A stretch of 64,000 bases of DNA. It comes from an uncultured Prevotellaceae bacterium (GTDB lineage: Bacteria > Bacteroidota > Bacteroidia > Bacteroidales > Bacteroidaceae). Positions within the stretch are counted from its first letter, which is position 1. Each line of letters opens with the position of its first letter. Location: assembly GCA_947174565.1 (NCBI GenBank), contig CAMWJL010000002.1:1-64000 (forward strand), in the 5' to 3' direction. Made by a program: the position numbers and the translations under genes. Shown here piece after piece: positions 1-11,682 of the stretch. Below the pieces are notes generated by a model. The model made no database searches. It saw nothing but the letters and a program-made list of their open reading frames with translations, and was not told the origin of the DNA.

Positions 1-64
1 GTCCCCGACATCGACCAATCGGAGTCCCCGACATCGGTCGGTCGGAGTCGGGGACATCGATTTT
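1..64 (+). repeat. Family-1 modular palindromic repeat, copy 1 (cut by the window start)
   Basis: gtccccgacatcgaccaatcggagtccccgacatcggtcggtcggagtcggggacatcgatttt; same modules as copies at 11565, 23998 and 53354. Confidence 0.85.
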
Positions 65-250
65 GGGGCTGTGAAACCACGCCATACGCTGTGCGCCCTG
101 CGACCCATGTCTGATGCCTCCGCCTGAGGAGAAGAGAGACGCTCTCATCCCGCACTGAGGCATTGGGCATCATGGCAGACACAAAGGGTGCGGACATCAA
201 GTCCTTGCCTTTTGTGATAGAGAAGAAGATGGGCGAGGCTCGCTGACCTA

Positions 251-463
251 TCACTTGATTTTGTCAGCCACCTCTTTCTCGTACAGCAGGAAGAAGTTGT
301 AGTTCAGAATGAGACAGAGCCGCTGCAGCATTTGGGTGTCGATGCTGTACTTCGCAAACAGATGATAGACGTTTGTGCGGTGACACCCAAGCTCTACAGC
401 CAGCCAAGTGACGGTCTTGCCTTCCTCTTCGAGTTTCTGCCGTAAAATGCGACCTATGTGCAT
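251..463 (-). CDS. Small helix-turn-helix (XRE-like) protein, about 70 aa
   Basis: MHIGRILRQKLEEEGKTVTWLAVELGCHRTNVYHLFAKYSIDTQMLQRLCLILNYNFFLLYEKEV resembles an HTH; internal ATG at 463 preferred over the ORF start at 628. Confidence 0.6.
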   Translation of the reverse strand: MHIGRILRQKLEEEGKTVTWLAVELGCHRTNVYHLFAKYSIDTQMLQRLCLILNYNFFLLYEKEVADKIK

Positions 464-489
464 GGTTTGACCTAATAGTTCTGTACGCA

Positions 490-850
490 GAACGTGACAT
501 GTTCTGGCACTTAGTCTTGCAGCTCCCCGAACAAGACGGTGTGAAAACGACTGATTGTTGACATTATATATATAAAAAGCGTGGGCTGCTGTACCTGTTA
601 CCCGTCCAACAAACCGTGGCTCTAGCAATGCCCTTTCATCGTCTGAACGAGCAACGCCAGAAGCCTACGCATATATATAACCATGTGCCTCATTGTGTCT
701 ATTGAAGAATGGACACAATATGGACATGCTATATACACCCAATAGACATCCTACCGTTGCTTTGTCGTGACGATGCTGTGAACTTGCTAGATTCCGGTTT
801 GTCAAGACCAAAGCGTCAAGTAAACGCCTCTCATATATATTATGTATCCA
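490..850 (-). repeat. Family-3 diverged intergenic leader-like element, copy B
   Basis: Shares AAAGCGTGG, GGCTCTAGCA(A/T)TGCC, CTGAAC, CAACG(C/T)CAGAAGCC and TTGCTAGATT blocks in the same order with 16505-16870. Confidence 0.6.
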
Positions 851-1058
851 CCCACCACGCTCCTGCTTCTTTTTTCAAATGGAATACGCGTGAGTGAATA
901 TGACTGCAAAGTTAATACGTTTTTGTTACCCAAGACGAATAACCGCTGTGTTTTCTTTGTGTTTCTGTGAAAATTGGTGTAACTTTGCAACTGAAAGAGG
1001 AGCGTGTCCTCTGAATACAACCCCCAAACAATTCTAAATTTATAATATAATAATTACT

Positions 1059-2594
1059 ATGGCAAAGAAAGCACTTCTGATGATTCTCGACGGTTGGGGA
1101 ATCGGCGACAAGGGCAAGAGCGACGTGATTTACCAGACTCCCACTCCCTACATGGACTATCTGAACGCAAACTATCCGCACTCGGAGCTGCAGGCAAGCG
1201 GCGAGAACGTGGGTCTGCCCGACGGACAGATGGGCAACTCGGAGGTGGGACACCTCAACATCGGTGCGGGTCGCATCGTGTATCAGGACTTGGTGAAGAT
1301 TAACCGCGCCTGTGCCGACAACTCCATCTTGGAAAACCCTGAAATCAAGTCGGCCTATAGCTATGCGAAGGAGAACGGCAAGAGCGTCCACCTCATGGGC
1401 TTGACCTCGACGGGCGGCGTACACTCGTCGTTCGACCACATCCTGAAGCTCATTGACATCGCCAAGGTGTATGGCATTGAGAACTGCTATGTACACTGTT
1501 TCATGGACGGCCGCGACACCGACCCGAAGTCGGGCAAGGGCTTCATTGCCGACCTGCAGAAGCACATTGACGAGGTGGGCGTGGGCACCATCGCCTCCAT
1601 CATTGGACGTTTCTACGCCATGGACCGCGACAAGCGTTGGGACCGCATCAAGGTGGCTTATGACCAGCTCGTCCACGGCAAGGGCCGCGAGGTGGCAGAC
1701 ATGGTGGAAGGCGTGCAGTCTTGCTACGACAGCCACACGGAGGAGCACAAGAACACCGACGAGTTCATGGAGCCGCTCATCAACTGCAACGTGGATGGTC
1801 GCATCAAGGAAGGCGACGTGGTCATCTTCTACAACTACCGCAACGACCGCGCCAAGGAGCTGACCGTCGTGCTGACACAGAAGGACATGGAGGAGCAGGG
1901 CATGAAGACCATCCCAGGACTCCAATACTACTGCATGACTCCTTACGACGCATCGTTCACAGGCGTACACATCCTCTTCCCAAAGGAGAACGTGGAGAAC
2001 ACCCTCGGCGAGTACATCGCCAGCAAGGGCTTGAAGCAGCTGCACACTGCCGAGACGGAGAAGTATGCGCATGTGACTTTCTTCTTCAACGGCGGTCGCG
2101 AAGAGCCGTTCGAGGGCGAGGATCGCATCTTGGTGAACTCACCCAAAGTGGCTACCTACGACCTGAAACCCGAGATGTCGGCCTTCGAGGTGAAGGACAA
2201 GCTTGTGGAGGCACTCAAGACAAACAAGTATGACTGGATTGTGGTGAACTTCGCCAACGGCGACATGGTGGGTCACACTGGCGCATATCCTGCCATTGAA
2301 GCTGCCGTGAAGGCCATTGACCAATGCGTGAACGAGGTGGTGGAGACAGCCAAGGCTATGGATTATGAGACAATTATCATAGCTGACCACGGCAACGCTG
2401 ACAACGCTCTCAACGCTGACGGCACTCCCAACACAGCCCACTCGCTCAACCCCGTTCCGTTCATCTATGTGACCGAGAACAAGAATGCCAAGGTGGAGAA
2501 TGGCGTGCTGGCTGACGTGGCTCCATCCATCCTTCACATCATGGGACTGGAACAGCCCAAAGAGATGACTGGCAAGTGCCTCATCAACGATTAA
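1059..2594 (+). CDS. gpmI: 2,3-bisphosphoglycerate-independent phosphoglycerate mutase
   Basis: [18 protein letters not shown]..., [32 protein letters not shown] motifs. Confidence 0.97.
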   Translation: MAKKALLMILDGWGIGDKGKSDVIYQTPTPYMDYLNANYPHSELQASGENVGLPDGQMGNSEVGHLNIGAGRIVYQDLVKINRACADNSILENPEIKSAYSYAKENGKSVHLMGLTSTGGVHSSFDHILKLIDIAKVYGIENCYVHCFMDGRDTDPKSGKGFIADLQKHIDEVGVGTIASIIGRFYAMDRDKRWDRIKVAYDQLVHGKGREVADMVEGVQSCYDSHTEEHKNTDEFMEPLINCNVDGRIKEGDVVIFYNYRNDRAKELTVVLTQKDMEEQGMKTIPGLQYYCMTPYDASFTGVHILFPKENVENTLGEYIASKGLKQLHTAETEKYAHVTFFFNGGREEPFEGEDRILVNSPKVATYDLKPEMSAFEVKDKLVEALKTNKYDWIVVNFANGDMVGHTGAYPAIEAAVKAIDQCVNEVVETAKAMDYETIIIADHGNADNALNADGTPNTAHSLNPVPFIYVTENKNAKVENGVLADVAPSILHIMGLEQPKEMTGKCLIND

Positions 2595-2603
2595 CTTTAA
2601 CCC

Positions 2604-2637
2604 TGAAGAATTGAAGAGCGCGCTCTTCAATTCTTCA
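2604..2637. terminator. Perfect 34-bp palindrome between gpmI and the next gene (terminator or 5'-UTR element)
   Basis: TGAAGAATTGAAGAGCG|CGCTCTTCAATTCTTCA, followed by TTTCTTTATC and ATG at 2648. Confidence 0.6.
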
Positions 2638-2647
2638 TTTCTTTATC

Positions 2648-5191
2648 ATGCGTAAGATTTCCTTCTTTCTTTTGTTCGCTGTTTGTGCCATCGTCGCAAA
2701 AGCTCAGTTCTATGGCCAAGTGCTGGATGGCACCACGGGCGAACCCATCCCCTACGCCGCCGTGAAGTATGTCGGCACGTCAGAAGGTCGTTCTACCGAC
2801 ATGGACGGCAACTTCGTGCTCCCTATCTTGGACAATTACAACAAGTTTGAGATTACCTTCTTGGGCTACAAGCCCGTGACGGTGACGGTGCAACGAGGCA
2901 GAACCGAAATCCACAGCACCATCAAGATGTACAGCGACGACATCATGCTGGGCGAAGTGGTGGTCAAGAAGACGAAACACCACTACAAGCGCAAGAACAA
3001 TCCCACTGTGGACCTCATGCGCAAAGTGATTGCCAACAAGAAACTGAGCGACATTAAGGAGAAGGATTTCTACCACTTTGACAAGTACGAGAAGAAAGTC
3101 TTCTCGCGCAACGACTTGGAGAACACCAAGGACACGTTGCTTGCCGAGGTCTGCCCCGAGACGGGTAAGCTGATTATCCCCATCTTGGTGGATGAGACGG
3201 TCTCGGAGGAGAACTACCGAAAGACACCCAAGGCGACGAAGACAACCATCCATGCCAAGCGCAACGATGGTTTCCAGACGATGCTCTCTTCGGGCGACAT
3301 GATTACCAACCTAATCAGGGACATCTTCACCGACGTAGATATCTATAAAGATAATGTGCGCCTCTTACAGCACCCCTTCATCAGCCCTATCTCCACAACC
3401 GAGGCTATCGGCTTCTACCACTACTACATTCAGGACACCCTGATGGTGGATGACGAACGCTGCATTGATGTGGTGTTCTTGCCCAACAACACGCAGGACT
3501 TCGGTTTTGCGGGTCACCTCTACATCACGGACGACAGCCTGAATCAGGTGAAGCGCGCCGTACTGAACGTGCCGAAACATTCGGGCGTGAACTTTGTAGA
3601 TAACCTGATGGTGATTCAGGACTTCATGACCCTCCCGACAGGAGAGCGCGTGGTGAAGGTCGATAACATGATTGTGGAGTTGAGCGGTCTGTATGGCGCA
3701 CTGAAGTTCCAAGGTCAACGCTACACAGAATACAGCAACTACGACTTCGACCCTATCACAGATAAGAAGGCTTTCAAGTCGCCACAAATGGACCTTGTTG
3801 TGAAAGATGCCGAGTTTAGGGATTCCACCTATTGGGCATCTATCCGTCCTGTGCCGCTGAGCAACTCAGAGAACCACTTGGGGCAAGCCGTGGATAACAT
3901 CAACGAGAATCTTGGCGGATTCTGGAAGTTCCTGCTCACTGCCGTTGTGGAGAACTCGGTGGAACTGACCCCGAAGCCCAACAAGGTTGACCTCATACCG
4001 CTGAACTCGATAGTGTCGTACAACGACATTGACGGCATGCGCTATCAAGCAAGCCTGCAAACCACGGGCAACCTCTCCCCTCACCTCTTCTTGCGTGGTT
4101 ATGGTGCTTACGGCACGAAAGATGCCCGCTGGAAATACAGAGGCGAGGTGGAATACTCCTTCAACAAAAAGAAGTATATGGCACACGAGTTCCCACGCCG
4201 CAGCATCACGATCAGCTGCATGTACGATGACATGTCGCCTGTGGATAAGTTTGCGGGAACCGATAAGAACAACATGTACAGCTCGTTCAAGACGGGCAAG
4301 GTTGACCAAATGATGTATGTGAACGACATCAACCTGCACTATCAGTATGAGACCACGGGCAATGCCACTTGGTCGTTGGCATTGGACCACTCGAAACTCA
4401 CTCCGACTGGCAAACTCATTTATATGCGCAATGCAGATGAGACTTTGCTGCCCAACATCAAGACCAGCGACATCAAGTTCGGTTTCCGCTATGCCCCAGG
4501 CGAGACTTTCATCAACAGCAAGCAGCAACGCCTGCCCATCAACTACGATGCCCCCATCTTCACCTTGGAGCACACAATGGGCATCAACGGCTTCTTGGGC
4601 GGACAATACAACTACAATATCACGGAAGCGACTATCTTCAAGCGGTTTTGGCTACCAGGTGCTTGCGGCTACATCGACACTTATTTGAAGGGTGGAGCGC
4701 AATGGAACAAAGTGCCTTTCCCCATGCTCTTCACCCCATCGTCCAACCTCTCCTACTTCGTGCAGTTTGACAGCTGGTCGTTCAACATGCTCCGCAACAT
4801 GGAATTCCTCAACGACCGCTACGCTTCCCTGCTCCTCAACTGGAATTTCGACGGCAAGCTGCTGAACCGCATCCCATTGCTGAAGAAGATGAAACTGCGC
4901 GAGTACGTAGGCTTCAAGATGCTCTGTGGACACCTGACGGACAAGAACAACCCCAACATTCGGGAGAACGACAACGAACTGCTGCGTTTCCCTACACGCG
5001 ACGGACATCCCACTTCGTTCGTAATGGGCAATAAACCTTACATGGAACTGTCGGTAGGTATCAGCAACATCTTCAAGGTCCTCACCGTACAGTATGTACG
5101 CCGTCTGAACTACAACGACATGCCTGACATCTACGGAGGCGACAAACTCCACAAGGACGGTGTGCGCTTCGCTATCGAGTTCAAATTCTAA
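2648..5191 (+). CDS. DUF5686 / carboxypeptidase-regulatory-like domain outer-membrane protein
   Basis: Signal peptide, FYGQVLDGTTGEPIPYAAVKYVGTSEGRSTDMDGNF N-terminal CarboxypepD_reg-like domain, beta-barrel-like C-terminus ending in FKF. Confidence 0.8.
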   Translation: MRKISFFLLFAVCAIVAKAQFYGQVLDGTTGEPIPYAAVKYVGTSEGRSTDMDGNFVLPILDNYNKFEITFLGYKPVTVTVQRGRTEIHSTIKMYSDDIMLGEVVVKKTKHHYKRKNNPTVDLMRKVIANKKLSDIKEKDFYHFDKYEKKVFSRNDLENTKDTLLAEVCPETGKLIIPILVDETVSEENYRKTPKATKTTIHAKRNDGFQTMLSSGDMITNLIRDIFTDVDIYKDNVRLLQHPFISPISTTEAIGFYHYYIQDTLMVDDERCIDVVFLPNNTQDFGFAGHLYITDDSLNQVKRAVLNVPKHSGVNFVDNLMVIQDFMTLPTGERVVKVDNMIVELSGLYGALKFQGQRYTEYSNYDFDPITDKKAFKSPQMDLVVKDAEFRDSTYWASIRPVPLSNSENHLGQAVDNINENLGGFWKFLLTAVVENSVELTPKPNKVDLIPLNSIVSYNDIDGMRYQASLQTTGNLSPHLFLRGYGAYGTKDARWKYRGEVEYSFNKKKYMAHEFPRRSITISCMYDDMSPVDKFAGTDKNNMYSSFKTGKVDQMMYVNDINLHYQYETTGNATWSLALDHSKLTPTGKLIYMRNADETLLPNIKTSDIKFGFRYAPGETFINSKQQRLPINYDAPIFTLEHTMGINGFLGGQYNYNITEATIFKRFWLPGACGYIDTYLKGGAQWNKVPFPMLFTPSSNLSYFVQFDSWSFNMLRNMEFLNDRYASLLLNWNFDGKLLNRIPLLKKMKLREYVGFKMLCGHLTDKNNPNIRENDNELLRFPTRDGHPTSFVMGNKPYMELSVGISNIFKVLTVQYVRRLNYNDMPDIYGGDKLHKDGVRFAIEFKF

Positions 5192-5252
5192 GATACACAT
5201 ATTCAATACAATTCCTTCCCCCTGCTGACCACTTAGCCCAACAAGAAAACCT

Positions 5253-7880
5253 ATGGAAAAGAAAGAGGCGTTGACGCCCATGATGAAACAGTTCTACGAC
5301 CTAAAGGCAAAGCACCCTGATGCGCTGCTGCTGTTTCGTTGTGGAGATTTCTATGAGACTTATAACGAAGATGCAACGGTGGCGGCAGACATCTTGGGCA
5401 TCACACTGACCAAACGCAGCAGCGTAGCGGGCACATCAGCCAGCGGAACAGCGATGGCAGGATTCCCTTATCACGCACTGGACACCTACTTGCCTAAACT
5501 CATCAGAGCTGGAAAACGAGTGGCTATCTGCGACCAGTTGGAAGACCCCAAACTGACCAAGAAGCTGGTGAAGCGAGGCATCACAGAGCTGGTGACACCA
5601 GGCGTAGCGATGGCAGACAACGTGCTCAATACCAAGGAGAACAACTTTTTGGCTTCTGTCCATTTGGGTAAGTCGTCGTGCGGCATCGCCTTGTTGGACA
5701 TATCCACAGGCGAGTTCCTGTGTGCCGAAGGAACGACCGACTATGTGGATAAGCTATTGGCGAACTTCATCCCCAAGGAAGTGCTCTTTGAACGTGGGAA
5801 AAGAGGCATGTTTGAGGGTAACTTCGGAAGCCGCTTCTTCACGTTCGAGCTGGACGATTGGATTTACACCGACGATGCTGCCAGAAAGAAACTGCTGACA
5901 CACTTCGGCACGAAAAACCTGAAAGGATACGGGGTAGAGCATTTGAAAAACGGCGTGATTGCCGCTGGTGCCATCCTCTTCTATCTGGAACAGACACAAC
6001 ACACACATATATCACATATCCGCAGCATCCGCCAGATTGAGGAGAACCGTTATGTGAGGATGGACAAGTTCACTGTGAGGAGCTTGGAACTGCTGGGTAC
6101 AATGAACGAGGGTGGCAACAGCCTCTTGTCTGTCATCGACAAGACGGTCAGCCCCATGGGCGCAAGAATGCTGCGCCGCTGGGTCGTTTTCCCCCTCAAG
6201 GACGTGAAGACGATTGTGGAGCGACAGAATGTTGTGGAGCATTTCTTCCGTGAACCAGACCTGCGCAACAGCATTGAGGAACTGCTGCACCAAATTGGCG
6301 ACCTCGAACGCATTGCGAGCAAGGTGGCTGTAGGACGAGTGAATCCACGCGAATTGGTACAACTGATGGTGGCACTGAAAGCGATAGAGCCTATCAAGGA
6401 ACTCTGCCAGCAAACCGACAGCGAAAGTCTCCGTAACTTCGGCGAGCGTCTGGATGCCTGCATCCCCCTGCGAGACCGCATTGAGAAAGAGCTGAATCCG
6501 TCCCCACCCCTGCAAGTGAACAAGGGAGGCGTCATCGCCAATGGCGTGAATGCCGAACTGGATGAACTACGGAACATTGCCTACTCAGGCAAAGACTACC
6601 TGCTACAGATTCAGCAACAGGAAATCGAAGCCACAGGCATTCAAAGCCTGAAGATAGGCTTCAACAACGTGTTCGGCTACTACATGGAGGTACGCAACAC
6701 CTACAAGGACTTAGTGCCACAGGATTGGATTCGCAAACAGACACTGACCCAAGCAGAACGCTACATCACCCAAGAACTGAAAGAATACGAAGAGAAAATC
6801 TTAGGCGCAGAGGAGAAGATTCTGTCATTGGAAATGCGCCTGTTCAACGAGTTGGTGGTGGATGCTGCTAACTATATCCCTCAGATTCAGCAAAACGCTT
6901 CGCTGATTGGTCAAATCGACTGCCTCCTGTCTTTTGCCTTGGCAGCCAAGGAATACCGATACAACCGTCCCGTAGTGGATGAAAGCCTCACCCTCGACAT
7001 CAAGCAAGGTCGCCATCCTGTGATTGAGCGGCAGATGCCTGTGGGCGAGGAATATGTAGCCAACGATCTCTACCTTGATGCTGACAAGCAGCAAATCATC
7101 ATTCTGACAGGTCCGAACATGGCTGGTAAGTCAGCTCTCCTGCGACAGACAGCACTCATCACCATCATGGCACAGATAGGCAGTTTTGTGCCAGCCGACA
7201 GTGCCACGATTGGCTTGACAGACAAGATTTTCACACGAGTGGGAGCCTCGGACAATATCTCTATGGGTGAATCAACCTTCATGGTGGAAATGAACGAAGC
7301 GGCAAGCATTCTGAACAACCTGAGTGCCCGTTCATTAGTGCTCTTCGACGAATTGGGGCGCGGCACATCCACATACGACGGTATCTCCATCGCATGGTCG
7401 ATTGTCGAGTACATCCACGAGAATCCCCAAACCCACGCAAGAACACTCTTTGCCACGCATTATCACGAACTAAACGAGATGGAGAAGATGCTCCCGAGGG
7501 TGAAAAACTTCAATGTCAGCGTGAAGGAAGTGAACGGCAAAGTCATCTTCATGCGCAAACTCGTGCCAGGCGGCAGCGAACACTCGTTCGGTATCCATGT
7601 AGCCAAAATTGCGGGCATGTCGCCCACTGTAGTGAAACGCGCAGAACAGGTGCTGAAAGAACTGGAAGCCAACAACTCAGGCGATGGCATCAGCCGACCG
7701 AAGACAGAAAGCATCCAGACAGTAAGCAAGAGCGGAGTACAACTGAGTTTCTTCCAGTTGGACGACCCTGTGCTCTGCCAGATACGCGACGAGCTTCTTA
7801 ACCTCGACATCAATAGCCTCACTCCTTTGGAGGCACTGAACAAGCTAAACGAAATCAAGCGAATCGTGAAAGGACGCTAA
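5253..7880 (+). CDS. mutS: DNA mismatch repair protein MutS
   Basis: [54 protein letters not shown]. Confidence 0.98.
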   Translation: MEKKEALTPMMKQFYDLKAKHPDALLLFRCGDFYETYNEDATVAADILGITLTKRSSVAGTSASGTAMAGFPYHALDTYLPKLIRAGKRVAICDQLEDPKLTKKLVKRGITELVTPGVAMADNVLNTKENNFLASVHLGKSSCGIALLDISTGEFLCAEGTTDYVDKLLANFIPKEVLFERGKRGMFEGNFGSRFFTFELDDWIYTDDAARKKLLTHFGTKNLKGYGVEHLKNGVIAAGAILFYLEQTQHTHISHIRSIRQIEENRYVRMDKFTVRSLELLGTMNEGGNSLLSVIDKTVSPMGARMLRRWVVFPLKDVKTIVERQNVVEHFFREPDLRNSIEELLHQIGDLERIASKVAVGRVNPRELVQLMVALKAIEPIKELCQQTDSESLRNFGERLDACIPLRDRIEKELNPSPPLQVNKGGVIANGVNAELDELRNIAYSGKDYLLQIQQQEIEATGIQSLKIGFNNVFGYYMEVRNTYKDLVPQDWIRKQTLTQAERYITQELKEYEEKILGAEEKILSLEMRLFNELVVDAANYIPQIQQNASLIGQIDCLLSFALAAKEYRYNRPVVDESLTLDIKQGRHPVIERQMPVGEEYVANDLYLDADKQQIIILTGPNMAGKSALLRQTALITIMAQIGSFVPADSATIGLTDKIFTRVGASDNISMGESTFMVEMNEAASILNNLSARSLVLFDELGRGTSTYDGISIAWSIVEYIHENPQTHARTLFATHYHELNEMEKMLPRVKNFNVSVKEVNGKVIFMRKLVPGGSEHSFGIHVAKIAGMSPTVVKRAEQVLKELEANNSGDGISRPKTESIQTVSKSGVQLSFFQLDDPVLCQIRDELLNLDINSLTPLEALNKLNEIKRIVKGR

Positions 7881-7915
7881 AAAGGGGAAGGGTTAATGAC
7901 CCTTCCCCTTTTTTT
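7881..7915. terminator. Bidirectional intrinsic terminator between mutS and the YitT-like gene
   Basis: aaaggggaaggg ttaatga cccttcccctttttt stem with T-runs on both strands. Confidence 0.85.
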
Positions 7916-7947
7916 ATAATAGATGAACTTGAACGCCCTCCACACAC

Positions 7948-8841
7948 TTATTTCAACTGTCCGAACCCCTCTCCATACACACCTTCTGCCTTCGTCTGCG
8001 AGATAAAGGCAGTTGGGTCAATCGCTTTCACCAATCGGAAGAGTGCCACCGACTGGTTCTTCTTAGCCACCACCATCAACACACTGACAGGTTGCTGGCT
8101 GTAACAGCCTGTGCCCGACAGGAGTGTGGCAGAACGATCCATTTCTTTGCTGATACCCTCATATATCTCCTGCGGATGCTTGGTAATGATGAAGAACTGC
8201 ACCGATTGCTGTACATAGTTCATCACATAGTCGAGCACCATGTTGCACAGAAACATGTCGATGAAGCCAAAAGCCAGCCGCTGCCAGTCGTGAAAGAGCG
8301 GATAAGATGCACTGACAATGCAGATGTCAAGATACAGCAACATACGTCCAAGGCTGATATGATGATGCTTGTTTACAATAGCCGCAATAATATCCACACC
8401 TCCTGTACTTCCCTGATGCAGAAAGCACTGAGCCAACCCCATGCCACAGAGCGAAGAGCCAAAGAGAACGGCCATGAGACCTTGGTCATCGCCCAAATAG
8501 CGAGGCAACTGCGTAGCCCCCTCGCCTTCTTGCGCCAACAGCAGACGCTGCATGCCCCACAAGAAGAAGGTGAGCATCAACACAGCATAAATAGTTTTAA
8601 TACAAAACTTCAGCCCCAATACCTTCATGGCAATCAACAGCAAAAACGCATTGGCAATGAGATAGCTCACCTGCATCTCCAAACCTGTCACATAATAGAT
8701 AAGGGCACTCACACCCGTCAAGCCCCCTGATGGAATCTCATAGGGCAACAAAAACACAGTCCACCCCACAGCATACAGGAGCAGCCCGAAAGTGATGAAG
8801 AGGTAGTCACCTGCTTCATTTTTCCAATCAATGTGTCTCAT
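7948..8841 (-). CDS. YitT family membrane protein (DUF161/DUF2179)
   Basis: MRHIDWKNEAGDYLFITFGLLLYAVGWTVFLLPYEIPSGGLTGVSALIYYVTG; start trimmed to 8841 because the longer ORF runs through the recA terminator hairpin. Confidence 0.85.
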   Translation of the reverse strand: MRHIDWKNEAGDYLFITFGLLLYAVGWTVFLLPYEIPSGGLTGVSALIYYVTGLEMQVSYLIANAFLLLIAMKVLGLKFCIKTIYAVLMLTFFLWGMQRLLLAQEGEGATQLPRYLGDDQGLMAVLFGSSLCGMGLAQCFLHQGSTGGVDIIAAIVNKHHHISLGRMLLYLDICIVSASYPLFHDWQRLAFGFIDMFLCNMVLDYVMNYVQQSVQFFIITKHPQEIYEGISKEMDRSATLLSGTGCYSQQPVSVLMVVAKKNQSVALFRLVKAIDPTAFISQTKAEGVYGEGFGQLK

Positions 8842-8870
8842 GTCTCTTTTGTAAGTTTTTCTTGTATAGC

Positions 8871-8912
8871 CGACACGCTCCGAGATGCCGCAGGGCATCC
8901 CGGAGCGTGTCG
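8871..8912 (-). terminator. recA terminator hairpin
   Basis: cgacacgctccg a gatgcc gcag ggcatc c cggagcgtgtcg. Confidence 0.7.
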
Positions 8913-8942
8913 TATGTATTTAACGGGATTATTAGGTCAAAG

Positions 8943-10016
8943 TCACTCAGCTTGTGACGCTTCGGCATCGTCACCCGACGTGGGCACATAGTCCTTGCCA
9001 GCAATCTTCGCCATAATCTTCTGTTCGATTTCCTCGGCCAGTTCAGGGTTGTCTATCATGAGCTGCTTCGTGGCATCGCGACCCTGTGCCAAGCGTGTAC
9101 CCTCATAGCTAAACCAGCTGCCACTCTTCTGAATGATGCCAGTATCCACACCCATATCTACAATCTCTCCGCTCTTGCTGATGCCCTCGCCATACATGAT
9201 GTCGAACTCACAGCGGCGGAATGGAGGAGCCACCTTGTTCTTCACAATCTTCACCTTCGTCAAGTTGCCCAGAATCTCGTCACCGTTCTTGATGGGCGTG
9301 CTCTTACGCACGTCAATGCGCACGCTGGCATAGAACTTCAAGGCATTGCCACCCGTCGTCGTTTCAGGGTTGCCAAACAAGACACCAATCTTCTCGCGCA
9401 ACTGGTTGATAAAGATGCACGTCGTGTTGGTCTTGTTAATAGTGCCTGTGAGCTTGCGCAGTGCCTGACTCATCAGACGGGCATGAAGACCCACCTTGTT
9501 ATCGCCCATGTCGCCCTCTATCTCAGCCTTGGGTGTCAACGCCGCAACAGAGTCGATTACAATAATATCGACTGCACTGGAACGGATGAGCTGGTCGGCA
9601 ATCTCCAATGCCTGCTCACCGTCATCGGGCTGGCTGATGAGAAGGTTGTCAATATCCACCCCCAACTTCTCAGCATAGAAACGGTCGAAAGCGTGCTCTG
9701 CGTCGATGAAGGCAGCAATGCCCCCCGACTTCTGACACTCAGCAATCGCATGAATCGCCAACGTCGTCTTACCCGACGATTCGGGACCAAAAATCTCGAT
9801 AATGCGACCCTTGGGATAACCACCCACGCCCAATGCGGCATTCAGTCCGATAGAACCCGAAGGTATCACATCAATATGCTCGATGCTCTCATCGCCCATC
9901 TTCATGATAGCCCCCTTACCGAAATTCTTTTCTATCTTTTCCATCGCAGCCTGAAGAGCCTTCAACTTCTGCTGCTGGGGCGACAAACTCGCCTCTTCTT
10001 TTTTATCTTTTGCCAT
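8943..10016 (-). CDS. recA: Recombinase RecA
   Basis: [48 protein letters not shown]. Confidence 0.98.
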   Translation of the reverse strand: MAKDKKEEASLSPQQQKLKALQAAMEKIEKNFGKGAIMKMGDESIEHIDVIPSGSIGLNAALGVGGYPKGRIIEIFGPESSGKTTLAIHAIAECQKSGGIAAFIDAEHAFDRFYAEKLGVDIDNLLISQPDDGEQALEIADQLIRSSAVDIIVIDSVAALTPKAEIEGDMGDNKVGLHARLMSQALRKLTGTINKTNTTCIFINQLREKIGVLFGNPETTTGGNALKFYASVRIDVRKSTPIKNGDEILGNLTKVKIVKNKVAPPFRRCEFDIMYGEGISKSGEIVDMGVDTGIIQKSGSWFSYEGTRLAQGRDATKQLMIDNPELAEEIEQKIMAKIAGKDYVPTSGDDAEASQAE

Positions 10017-10116
10017 AGTCTTAATAAAGTTAATGGATGGAAGAACGGAAGCATCAAAGCCGCCATGCGACCTGCCTGAACGTCAACCTTCCCGTTCTTT
10101 CATTCCTTCTATTCTA

Positions 10117-11358
10117 TCAAAGTTCCAAGTCCCCGTCGAACACCTCATGCCAAGGCAATCCCTGCTTGTTCAGCTGCTCCATGAAGGGGTCTGGGTCAAA
10201 CTCTTCCACGTTCCACACGCCAGGACGCTTCCAAAGACCCTTCATGAACATCATCGCGCCAATCATGGCAGGAACGCCAGTCGTGTAGCTCACGCCCTGC
10301 ATGCCAGTCTCCTCATAAGCAGCACGATGGGAGCAGTTGTTATACACATAGTAAGTGTGCTCCTTGCCGTCCTTGATGCCACGAATGCGGCAACCGATGG
10401 AGGTCTGTCCTTCGTAATTCTCGCCAAGGTCCTGCGGATTAGGCAGCACAGCTTTCAGGAACTGCAGCGGCACAATCTTCACCTTCACTGGTCCACTGCC
10501 GTCAGCCGCCTCAGCCATGTATTCAATCTCGTCAATGCGGCTCATGCCGATGTTCTGAATCACGTCAAGGTGTTTCAGATACTGCTCGCCAAACGTCATC
10601 CAGAAACGGGCACGCTTGATGGTCGGATAGTTCTTCACCAGCGACTCAATCTCCTCGTGGTGAAGGAGATAAGACTCCTTCGGCCCAATCTCAGGATAGT
10701 TCAGCGGCTGGTGAATCTCCAGCGGCTCCGTCTCCACCCACTGTCCATTCTCCCAATAGAGACCCTTCTGGGTAATCTCGCGGATATTGATTTCGGGATT
10801 AAAGTTGGTGGCAAACGCCTTGTGGTGGTCACCCGCATTGCAATCCACGATGTCCAGATAGTGAATCTCGTCGAAATGATGCTTGGCAGCGTATGCCGTA
10901 TAGATGCTCGTCACGCCCGGGTCGAAACCACAGCCAAGGATGGCGGTCAAGCCAGCCTGCTCAAAACGCTCCTTGAACGCCCACTGCCACGAGTACTCGA
11001 AATGCGCCTCATCCTTAGGCTCATAGTTCGCCGTGTCGAGATAGTTCACACCGCTCTGCAAGCAAGCCTCCATGATGGTCAAGTCCTGATAAGGCAGGGC
11101 GAGGTTCATCACGATGTCGGGCTTGTAAGCATTGAAGAGAGCCACGAGTTCTGGCACATTGTCAGCATCCACGCGAGCCGTCTTGATGCTGCCCGTGGGC
11201 ACCAGCCCCTTGTCCTCAATCGCCTTTGCCAATGCCTTGCACTTCGACTCCGTGCGGCTGGCAATCATGATGTCGGTAAACACGTCGCTATTCTGAGCGA
11301 CCTTGTGTGCAGCCACCGAGGCAACGCCTCCTGCACCAATAATAAGCACCTTTCCCAT
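10117..11358 (-). CDS. Saccharopine dehydrogenase family protein (carboxynorspermidine synthase-like)
   Basis: MGKVLIIGAGGVASVAAHKVAQN Rossmann start; YLDTANYEPKDEAHFEYSWQW; GCGFDPGVTSIYTAYA. Confidence 0.85.
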   Translation of the reverse strand: MGKVLIIGAGGVASVAAHKVAQNSDVFTDIMIASRTESKCKALAKAIEDKGLVPTGSIKTARVDADNVPELVALFNAYKPDIVMNLALPYQDLTIMEACLQSGVNYLDTANYEPKDEAHFEYSWQWAFKERFEQAGLTAILGCGFDPGVTSIYTAYAAKHHFDEIHYLDIVDCNAGDHHKAFATNFNPEINIREITQKGLYWENGQWVETEPLEIHQPLNYPEIGPKESYLLHHEEIESLVKNYPTIKRARFWMTFGEQYLKHLDVIQNIGMSRIDEIEYMAEAADGSGPVKVKIVPLQFLKAVLPNPQDLGENYEGQTSIGCRIRGIKDGKEHTYYVYNNCSHRAAYEETGMQGVSYTTGVPAMIGAMMFMKGLWKRPGVWNVEEFDPDPFMEQLNKQGLPWHEVFDGDLEL

Positions 11359-11564
11359 ATAATATTAACGATGTGTAGTTTCTAATCGGGGTACAAAGGT
11401 ATAGAAAAAGAAGTGAAAAGCAAAACATTTCACTCCACACTTTCCACTTTTCACGCCAAAGTCTTGTCGAAGTCCCGTCGGATTCCGATTTCCCATAGCC
11501 CACGATAGCGCATGCCACACACCGCAGAATGCGTCCTGCATGTGGAGCGGTTCCACAGCCCCTA

Positions 11565-11635
11565 AATCGGAGTCCCCGACATCGGTCGGTCGGAGTCGGG
11601 GACTCCGATTGGTCGATGTCGGGGACATCGATTTT
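11565..11635. repeat. Family-1 modular palindromic repeat, copy 2
   Basis: aatcggagtccccgacatcggtcggtcggagtcggggactccgattggtcgatgtcggggacatcgatttt. Confidence 0.9.
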
Positions 11636-11682
11636 GGAGGGAAAAAATGAGAGAATCACAAGCAGCAATATGATAACAAACA

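Noticed and set aside
912-2072. 386-aa minus-strand ORF antisense to gpmI
   Set aside because: Fully overlaps a highly conserved gene; Val/His/Leu-rich antisense-type composition.
10033-11385. 450-aa plus-strand ORF
   Set aside because: Antisense shadow of the saccharopine dehydrogenase-like gene; no coherent domain.
11365-11628. Short ORFs reading through family-1 palindromes (e.g. MSPTSTNRSPRLRPTDVGDSD..., also at 53367-53555)
   Set aside because: The open frames follow from the repeat sequence itself and occur on both strands; treated as repeats, not genes.
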